Shown in pieces: positions 1 to 4,782 of a DNA stretch of 5,559 bases (within the stretch, counting starts at the first letter, position 1; every line of letters starts with the position of its first letter). Made by a program: the position numbers and the translations under genes. The notes below the pieces were generated by a model, which had not been told where the DNA came from, did no database searches, and saw nothing but the letters and a program-made list of their open reading frames with translations. The stretch spans positions 1 to 5,559 of the forward strand of contig JAHEYA010000187.1 in NCBI GenBank assembly GCA_023251855.1, given 5' to 3'. Origin of the DNA: Bacteroidota bacterium (lineage in GTDB: Bacteria > Bacteroidota > Bacteroidia > 2-12-FULL-35-15).

Positions 1-1
1 T

Positions 2-550
2 ACGAGTGGCACTTCAGGTACTTCAGGTACTTCAGGTTCTTCTGGGATTACAGGAACGACAGGAATGAGTGGTTTCAGCGGCTTTAGTGGTTTCTCAGGC
101 TTTAGTGGTTTCTCAGGTTTTAGTGGTTTCTCAGGCTTCACAGGTTCAACAGGTTCAACAGGCTCATCTGGTTTTACCGGCTCAACAGGCTCAACCGGTT
201 CTACGGGTTTTACCAGTAATACAGGTTCAACAGGAAACACAGGTTATACAGGGAATACTGGTAGTACCGGCTCAACAGGTTTTAATGGCTTTATTGATAT
301 GAGTAGTCTAATTTGCCATGTATCTATTTATCCAAACCCGGCAACAAGTAATATTAATTTTGTTTCGTCAGCTGATGCTTCGAGCATTGAAATAACTGAT
401 GTTTCGGGTCGTTTGGTTGGTACTTATTTAATGACAGATAACAGAGCGAATATTCCAACCTCTTCATTTAACCCCGGAACGTATGTTTATACACTAAGAG
501 ATGCTAAAAAAGTAGCGGTTAACAGGGGCAAGTTTCAAATTGCGAAGTAA
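2..550 (+). CDS. Collagen-like Gly-X-Y repeat surface protein with T9SS C-terminal sorting domain (5' partial)
   Basis: The frame is open to the left edge, so the start lies outside the window; the ATG at 65 is internal and not a true start. From 8 to 295 there are 32 consecutive Gly-X-Y triplets: TSG/GTS types first, then seven GFS units, then GST, GFT, GNT and GYT types. One triplet is broken, Ser replacing Gly at 215-217 (AGT for GGT). There is no proline in the repeats; Y is nearly always Ser or Thr. After GFNGFIDMSSL comes a domain of about 75 residues starting IYPNPATSNINF, with ITDVSGRLVG, FNPGTYVYTL and final GKFQIAK. This is the classic T9SS type A sorting tail, which directs export across the outer membrane and surface attachment or release. 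Only about seven residues separate repeat and tail, so the repeat is likely a surface fibre or stalk; any N-terminal domain is not visible. The sorting tail is very secure; triple-helix folding is inference. Confidence 0.93.
   Translation, partial: TSGTSGTSGTSGSSGITGTTGMSGFSGFSGFSGFSGFSGFSGFSGFTGSTGSTGSSGFTGSTGSTGSTGFTSNTGSTGNTGYTGNTGSTGSTGFNGFIDMSSLICHVSIYPNPATSNINFVSSADASSIEITDVSGRLVGTYLMTDNRANIPTSSFNPGTYVYTLRDAKKVAVNRGKFQIAK
71..142 (+). repeat. 18-bp in-frame tandem repeat (four copies) encoding Gly-Phe-Ser units
   Basis: Four 18-bp units lie at 71-88, 89-106, 107-124 and 125-142. The core is GGTTTCTCAGGCTTTAGT, each unit encoding two Gly-Phe-Ser triplets (the last ends Gly-Phe-Thr). Units 2 and 3 differ by one base, while units 1 and 4 have diverged at one end. 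The period is a multiple of three, so copy-number change would alter length without breaking the frame. Confidence 0.85.
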
Positions 551-573
551 TTCAAAAAGCAAAATAGATTTTT

Positions 574-599
574 AAAAAACCCGCATTTGCGGGTTTTTT
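574..599. terminator. Bidirectional intrinsic terminator between convergent genes
   Basis: An A6 tract (574-579), CCCGC (580-584), loop ATTT, GCGGG (589-593) and T6 (594-599) form a perfect hairpin with a U tract on either strand. It lies 23 bp after the stop of the collagen-like gene. On the minus strand it begins right at the stop codon of the ostA-like gene (TAA, 600-602), whose A residues run into the stem's A tract. Both convergent transcription units probably end here. Confidence 0.9.
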
Positions 600-1883
600 T
601 TACCAGATAAAAATATCAGAGATCGAAAGTGGGCGATCCTCACCTCTCCAGGTAAAACCTTTCAATTTCAAATCATTAATGGATATTTGATTTAGAGGAT
701 ATAAAGTTGCTTCGGGTTTTGTAATGAAAACAATTTTGCTCATTTTTTTATTCTTCAAATAAATATTCAAGTTGCTGCAATCAGCACGATTTACAGCTTT
801 TATTTTTTCTTTCTCTTTATCATAATATATTGTTTGTCCATTCCCTTCTACTTTTATAAGGTACAGATCATTCTTTTTGAAATAACCTTTCATATATTTT
901 CCACGTATTTGGTTATAATGTATACTGTCTTCTTCAGATACAATAAACCCGTTTGTAGTTAATTCAATTGAGCGTAATGATTTTTCGCCTGTCAAAAGTT
1001 TCATACTATCTGCAGTCAATTGGCTCTGTTCTGACCAAATGGTAGGGTTACCATATAGTTTCATTGTTGAATCAACCAAAGTATAACTTAGCGAATCGCA
1101 TTTGCCTTGCAGATCCTTTTTAAAGAATTTTACTCTATGGTAAGCAAATAGTTTTTTACTTCTTGTACCTTTTTCATCTAAATTAATAGTATCGGTTGAA
1201 TGTAAAGGTTTACTGTTAGCAGTTTGCAACTCAGTGGAAGTCCCCTTTTTTTCAGTAGTTGAAGTTTGCTTGTTTTTATTTTTTTGTTTTTTATTTTTTT
1301 GTTCTGAATTTTTGATGTTCGGGTCAGGGGTTTTTATTTTTGATTGTGCAAATTCTTTTGAAGTAAGCGTACTAATCGCTTTTAATGTATCAGCATGCAG
1401 ATACAACGTGTCTTTATCATATCGCTGTATCAACATTGCATTATCTGTGACCAAGGAGATATCATTTATTTCATAATGAATAGCATAATTACCTGTAATA
1501 GTTATATTTTGTGCCGTGTCAATTATTTGTACATGGTTAAATGCTTTACCAATAGCTTGTTTACGATCATAATACAAACTATCACCAAACATTTTTTGCT
1601 CTTTGCTGATGATGTACGCATTTTTATTAAAACTGGAAAGGTCCTTATCAGTATCATACCATCCATCTTCACAATAAATCAGGTTCTCTTTGCTTTTTAT
1701 TGTGGTAGGACCAAGAAAGTAAGTGATCTTTGAAAGGGTGTTATAACGCATGGTATCACAATTGATCACAAATTGTGGATTAGTTAGAACTACATTTTTT
1801 TTGAAATTAAAATCATTTGTTTTTGAAAAAAATGAGCCACGGTCACTTACCAAAATATTATCCGATGTTGGTTGATATATCAT
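600..1883 (-). CDS. OstA/LptA-like LPS-transport protein, C-terminal major part (frame-broken gene)
   Basis: This is the larger piece of an OstA-like periplasmic protein, of the family linked to LPS transport to the outer membrane in Bacteroidota. The 427-codon frame opens at an ATG (1881-1883), but its first 8 or so residues are an out-of-frame reading of the end of the upstream piece. Family-like sequence starts around NILVSDRG (residues 9-16). It carries recurring beta-repeat signatures of the form [C/G]-D-[S/T]-x-x-Y followed by G-x-x-x-I: CDTMRYN (42-48), GDSLYYD (100-106) and CDSLSYT (262-268). Residues about 180-240 are a Lys/Asn/Gln/Ser/Thr-rich low-complexity linker between the two halves. 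The protein ends in LKGFTWRGEDRP and a short hydrophobic tail. Joined with the upstream piece, total length is about 565 residues, which fits a whole protein of this family. It may be made only if the frame break is a sequence error, is bypassed, or translation re-initiates. Confidence 0.8.
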   Translation of the reverse strand: MIYQPTSDNILVSDRGSFFSKTNDFNFKKNVVLTNPQFVINCDTMRYNTLSKITYFLGPTTIKSKENLIYCEDGWYDTDKDLSSFNKNAYIISKEQKMFGDSLYYDRKQAIGKAFNHVQIIDTAQNITITGNYAIHYEINDISLVTDNAMLIQRYDKDTLYLHADTLKAISTLTSKEFAQSKIKTPDPNIKNSEQKNKKQKNKNKQTSTTEKKGTSTELQTANSKPLHSTDTINLDEKGTRSKKLFAYHRVKFFKKDLQGKCDSLSYTLVDSTMKLYGNPTIWSEQSQLTADSMKLLTGEKSLRSIELTTNGFIVSEEDSIHYNQIRGKYMKGYFKKNDLYLIKVEGNGQTIYYDKEKEKIKAVNRADCSNLNIYLKNKKMSKIVFITKPEATLYPLNQISINDLKLKGFTWRGEDRPLSISDIFIW

Positions 1884-2304
1884 AATTCAAAACATCAGTA
1901 GTGAGTTGCATATCACCTTTTTTTACAATTACATTTTTTGTAAGTACTGCTGTTTTTGAATCTCCGTTATATTTCAACAAATCACCATATAAATTACTAC
2001 CATCGTTCTGTTGAATATGCACATGTCCGAATGCATCCAAAGAATTGTCGGAATAAAAATAGGCACTATCGCAATACATCATAGTATTTTCATGCTTGAA
2101 TTGCACATCACCAATAAGGCGTTTAGCGCCATTGCCAAGATTTTTGTCAAATTTTAATGAGCCTGCATTAAGTATCTCTACTTTTTTTTGAGAATAAGAG
2201 AAGAGAGGGATAAAAAACAAAAAAGAAAGCAAGCCCCACCCTAACCCTCCCCAAAGGGGAGGGAGGCAGTGTGTACCAGTAGCTAATAAAAAATTAGTCT
2301 TCAA
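1858..2304 (-). CDS. OstA/LptA-like LPS-transport protein, N-terminal part (frame-broken gene)
   Basis: A 148-codon frame carrying the signal peptide and first beta repeats of an OstA-like protein. The hydrophobic core LLSFLFFIPLF (residues 25-35) followed by SYS|Q suggests export to the periplasm, with cleavage near residue 38. Domain-like sequence follows: AGSLKFDKNLGNGAKRLIGDVQF, then MYCDSAYFY (76-84) with GHVHI (93-97), the same repeat signature seen in the downstream piece. No ATG is available before the signal peptide. An in-frame TAA lies two codons upstream of the TTG at 2302-2304, so that TTG, in A-rich context, is the best start; another TTG at codon 25 is possible. Residues 13-24 (CLPPLWGGLGWG) are translated from a G-rich repeat and look foreign to the gene. 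The frame overlaps purA by 11 bp. It stops at TAA 1858-1860 just where the family continues in the +1 frame. Confidence 0.78.
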   Translation of the reverse strand: MKTNFLLATGTHCLPPLWGGLGWGLLSFLFFIPLFSYSQKKVEILNAGSLKFDKNLGNGAKRLIGDVQFKHENTMMYCDSAYFYSDNSLDAFGHVHIQQNDGSNLYGDLLKYNGDSKTAVLTKNVIVKKGDMQLTTDVLNYDISTNIG

Positions 2305-2357
2305 TTTTTATTTCGGGGTTTTTCTCCCTCCCCTTTGGGGAGGGCCGGGGTGGGGCC
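2232..2357. repeat. Inverted pair of 34-bp G/C-rich palindromic repeats (REP/MITE-like) across the purA-ostA junction
   Basis: Arm 1 (2232-2265) and the reverse complement of arm 2 (2324-2357) match at 30 of 34 positions; a 58-bp spacer separates them. Each arm contains its own smaller palindrome, CCCTCCCC-AAA-GGGGAGGG (2245-2263) and its TTT counterpart (2326-2344). The spacer holds a small AT hairpin, CTAAT-AAAAA-ATTAG (2283-2297). The arms are far richer in G/C than anything around them. From memory, such repeats and their translations (PSPKGRE, PLWGGLGWG) turn up at gene ends across Bacteroidota, but I cannot check this here. No transposase and no clear target-site duplication are seen. 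Confidence 0.85.
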
Positions 2358-3619
2358 ATAATTAATGTTTGAGTACGATCGGGACCAACCGAAACAATTG
2401 AAATCGGCACTCCTGCCTCATGTTCAATGAATGCAATATATTCATTCAAAGCTTCAGGCATTTGTTCCGGGCTGTGCAAACCGGTCAAATTCTGGTTCCA
2501 GCCTTTTAATTCAGCATATACAGGAGTAAGAGCTTCAGGAGAATGATCATAAGGCAGATAATCAATTTTTTTACCATGATAATTATAATGGGTACATACT
2601 CTGATCGTTTCAAAACCACTTAATATATCAGCTTTCATCATCATCAATTCAGTAACCCCATTTATCATAATTGCATATTTAAGTGCAGGCAAATCCAACC
2701 ATCCGGTACGTCTTGGGCGACCTGTTGTTGAACCAAACTCATTGCCTGTTTTACGTATCTGTTCACCTACCTCATCATTTAATTCAGTAGGAAAAGGTCC
2801 GCTGCCAACACGTGTACAATAGGCTTTAAAAATACCAATTACATTGCCGATTTTGTTGGGAGCAATTCCTAAACCGGTACAAGCACCCGCACATATAGTG
2901 CTCGATGAAGTTACAAATGGGTAAGAACCAAAATCAATATCTAATAAAGAACCTTGCGCACCTTCAGCTAGTATTGCTTTGTTATTTTTTAGCGCTTCAG
3001 CAATGTAATGCTCACTCTCCACACGTTTTAAGCTTTTTAAAATTTCAACACCTTCAAACCATGCCGGCTCAAGCTCTTGTAGATTGTATTCGTAATTATA
3101 AAAATTTAATAACAGTTTGTGTTTGTCAACTAATGCATTGTATTTGTTTTTAAAATCAGGACTATCAATATCGCCAACACGTAGGCCATTACGCCCGGTT
3201 TTGTCCATATAAGTTGGTCCAATCCCTTTGAGTGTTGAACCAATTTTTTCCTTGCCTTTACTTGCTTCAGAAGCCGCATCAAGCAAACGATGAGTAGGTA
3301 AAATTAAATGCGCACGTTTCGAAATAATTAATTTTGATTTTACATCAACATTTAATTTTAATAATGCATCAATTTCTTTTTTGAAAATTACCGGATCAAT
3401 TACAACACCATTACCAACAATATTTATTTTTTTGTTGTGAAAAATTCCGGAAGGAATTGTATGTAACACATGTTTAATACCATTAAACTCCAAGGTATGC
3501 CCTGCGTTAGGCCCTCCCTGAAAACGGCCTATAATATCATATTTAGGGGTTAATACATCAACAATTTTTCCTTTTCCTTCATCTCCCCACTGAAGACCTA
3601 ATAATACATCTACTTTCAT
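2294..3619 (-). CDS. purA: Adenylosuccinate synthetase
   Basis: PurA joins IMP and aspartate using GTP to form adenylosuccinate, the first committed step from IMP to AMP, in the cytoplasm. The signature GLQWGDEGKGKIVD is at residues 8-21, with the catalytic Asp13, and GGPNAGHT at 35-42 gives the catalytic His41; both match E. coli numbering. Further conserved blocks are KGIGPTYMDKTGRNGLR, EGAQGSLLDIDFGSYPFVTSS, the substrate loop GSTTGRPRRTGWLD, and the C-terminal SVGPDRTQTL. Start is ATG (3617-3619), directly before the conserved N-terminal strand. The family body ends near Met421; the last 20 residues (APPRPSPKGRE, then KNPEIKIED) have no family counterpart and come from the inverted G-rich repeat and its spacer. 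The stop (2294-2296) overlaps the ostA-like start. The enzyme looks complete and active. In other bacteria (p)ppGpp inhibits PurA, which makes the relA/spoT gene upstream a sensible neighbour. Confidence 0.97.
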   Translation of the reverse strand: MKVDVLLGLQWGDEGKGKIVDVLTPKYDIIGRFQGGPNAGHTLEFNGIKHVLHTIPSGIFHNKKINIVGNGVVIDPVIFKKEIDALLKLNVDVKSKLIISKRAHLILPTHRLLDAASEASKGKEKIGSTLKGIGPTYMDKTGRNGLRVGDIDSPDFKNKYNALVDKHKLLLNFYNYEYNLQELEPAWFEGVEILKSLKRVESEHYIAEALKNNKAILAEGAQGSLLDIDFGSYPFVTSSSTICAGACTGLGIAPNKIGNVIGIFKAYCTRVGSGPFPTELNDEVGEQIRKTGNEFGSTTGRPRRTGWLDLPALKYAIMINGVTELMMMKADILSGFETIRVCTHYNYHGKKIDYLPYDHSPEALTPVYAELKGWNQNLTGLHSPEQMPEALNEYIAFIEHEAGVPISIVSVGPDRTQTLIMAPPRPSPKGREKNPEIKIED

Positions 3620-3718
3620 TTTAATTTAATTTATAAAGTGTAAAGTTTGCAAATTTGTTATGACTTATCTAAAGTGTATTTGTAAATAAGTTAAATTGTT
3701 ATTCGATTAAAATTCATT

Positions 3719-3784
3719 TTCCAACTTCCAACTTCCAACTTTCCAACTTTCTAACTTTCTAACTTGCAACTTTAAACTTTCAAC
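3719..3784. repeat. Short-period (7-8 bp) TTTCCAAC-type tandem array
   Basis: Nine head-to-tail units of 7 or 8 bp run without gaps: TTCCAAC three times, TTTCCAAC, TTTCTAAC twice, TTGCAAC, TTTAAAC and TTTCAAC. Every unit ends in AAC. The array ends 8 bp from the stop codon of the STAS gene and lies between it and purA, so on the transcribed strand it is a purine-rich GTTGGAA-type run. It resembles the array at 4732-4779. Confidence 0.85.
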
Positions 3785-3792
3785 TGCCTTTA

Positions 3793-4140
3793 TTATTTAT
3801 TTAATTTTTCAAGAGCTTGTGCCTCATCAGCACTAATATTAAAAATGCTATCGAGTTTGGTAATGACTAAAAGGTCATTAATTTTTTTATTAACGCTACA
3901 AATAGCTGCGTCACCACCGGATTTTCTGGCTTTTGTTAAGATATTAATAAGTATGTCAAGTCCATTGCTATTCACATATCTGAGATCAACAAGGTTAAGT
4001 AAAATTTTGTTTTCACCTTTTGCCATACAAACTTCAATATCTGCAAGCAGCTCCAGTGCCTGGCTTCTATCAATCAACTCACCAGAAAGTTTAACCAGGA
4101 TAATATTGTTTTTTTTATTTAAATTGTATTCGAAGTTCAT
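3793..4140 (-). CDS. STAS-domain protein, anti-sigma-factor antagonist-like
   Basis: A single STAS domain fills the whole 115 residues. The family pattern is clear: beta strand NIILVKLSGELID (12-24), helix, strand NKILLNLVDLRYVNSNGLDIL (44-64), helix, and a last part with ISADEAQALEKL. Ser58 in V-N-S-N-G-L sits where SpoIIAA-type antagonists are phosphorylated by their cognate anti-sigma kinase, so a partner-switch role is plausible. No kinase or PP2C phosphatase lies in the window, so partner and target are unknown; a general scaffold role cannot be excluded. Its ATG (4138-4140) overlaps the fur stop in an ATGA arrangement, indicating translational coupling. The start is set by this overlap and by the usual STAS N terminus. 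Confidence 0.88.
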   Translation of the reverse strand: MNFEYNLNKKNNIILVKLSGELIDRSQALELLADIEVCMAKGENKILLNLVDLRYVNSNGLDILINILTKARKSGGDAAICSVNKKINDLLVITKLDSIFNISADEAQALEKLNK

Positions 4141-4631
4141 AATGCAGATTTTGTGTTTTTTACTTTTTTATGTTTACATATTCCATTTGTAGCAAGCGCA
4201 CTGCACTTACCAAATAAATTAAGTGAATGACGATCTATTTCAAATCCTAAAATATCACCGGCTGTTTTTTGAATCTGCTGTAATCTTGGATCACAAAATT
4301 CAAATACAGTATCACAATCATTACAGATTAAATGATCATGTTGCCTGAATTCATGTGATTTTTCAAAATGCGCAAGATTTTTTCCAAACTGATGTTTGGT
4401 AACCAAATTGCAATTAAGTAATAATTCTATTGTGTTATAAAGAGTAGCACGGCTTACGTGATACTTTTTGTTTTTCATTTGTATATATAACGACTCAATA
4501 TCAAAGTGGCCAATTTGAGAATATATTTCGTTTAATATAGCAAACCGCTCAGGTGTTTTGCGGTGACCATGTTTAATAAGATAATCCTCAAAAATTTGTT
4601 TTACGGTTTCTTTTGCATTAATACTTGACAT
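4137..4631 (-). CDS. Fur-family metal-responsive transcriptional repressor
   Basis: The 164-residue protein has Fur architecture: an N-terminal winged helix (about 8-90) with RKTPERFAIL (24-33) and recognition-helix region VSRATLYNTI (59-68), then a metal-binding and dimer domain with HDHLICNDC (98-106), Glu111 and His135. These residues match the Fur regulatory metal sphere (H-x-H, E, H) and one CX2C half of the structural zinc site. The second CX2C is not present; instead Cys143 and Cys152 are spaced CX8C (GKCSALATNGICKH). Fur, Zur and PerR cannot be told apart on this evidence, so no symbol is given. ATG 4629-4631 fits the usual short N-terminal lead. A 151-bp gap separates it from the relA/spoT stop, so it may have its own promoter; the downstream STAS gene overlaps by 4 bp. 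Confidence 0.92.
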   Translation of the reverse strand: MSSINAKETVKQIFEDYLIKHGHRKTPERFAILNEIYSQIGHFDIESLYIQMKNKKYHVSRATLYNTIELLLNCNLVTKHQFGKNLAHFEKSHEFRQHDHLICNDCDTVFEFCDPRLQQIQKTAGDILGFEIDRHSLNLFGKCSALATNGICKHKKVKNTKSAL

Positions 4632-4731
4632 AGTTCAACAAAAATTTAAAATCTAAAAATACAAAAATTATTCAGCGAAATTTAGAATAGGAAATTTAAT
4701 GACTTAGGACTTTCTTAATTTATTTTTTAAT

Positions 4732-4779
4732 TCTCTAACTCTCCATCTCTCTAACTCTCCAATTCTCTAACTCTCCAAT
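4732..4779. repeat. 8/16-bp TCTCTAAC-TCTCCAAT tandem array
   Basis: Six 8-bp units alternate between TCTCTAAC (4732, 4748, 4764) and TCTCCAAT-type (4740 as TCTCCATC, 4756, 4772), which is three copies of a 16-bp period. The array ends 3 bp from the relA/spoT stop codon and lies between that gene and fur. On the transcribed strand it reads as purine-rich ATTGGAGAGTTAGAGA. Confidence 0.88.
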
Positions 4780-4782
4780 TTT

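Noticed and set aside
69..302. A second plus-strand frame over the repeat (Val/Gln/Leu-rich)
   Set aside because: It is the shifted reading of the same tandem repeat; low-complexity composition and no family features.
65..550. ATG at 65 as the start of the collagen-like gene
   Set aside because: The same frame is open to the left edge and continues the Gly-X-Y pattern from position 8, so this Met is inside the repeat.
1234..1733. Plus-strand open frames antisense to the ostA-like gene
   Set aside because: They oppose a well-supported coding region; the Phe/Cys-rich or Ile-rich composition is what antisense of A-rich codons gives.
2232..2357. An intrinsic terminator between purA and ostA
   Set aside because: The G/C-rich arms can form hairpins, but neither is followed by a U tract on the transcribed strand and ostA lies directly downstream in overlap.
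2905..3153. Plus-strand open frame inside purA
   Set aside because: It is fully covered by conserved PurA sequence on the other strand, with no recognisable product.
3620..3718. A Bacteroidota-type promoter (TTG and TAnnTTTG) for purA
   Set aside because: The best -7 candidate on the coding strand, CAAATTTG, has one mismatch and no TTG element at suitable distance; too weak to annotate.
3719..3784. CRISPR array
   Set aside because: Units of 7-8 bp with no spacers; a simple tandem array, as is the one at 4732-4779.
4137..4140. Frameshift fusion of fur and the STAS gene
   Set aside because: Each has a complete family-length domain; the 4-bp ATGA overlap is a normal coupled gene junction.
3845..4192. 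Plus-strand open frame with a hydrophobic look antisense to the STAS gene
   Set aside because: The STAS domain on the opposite strand is clear; the apparent membrane-like segments are antisense artefacts.
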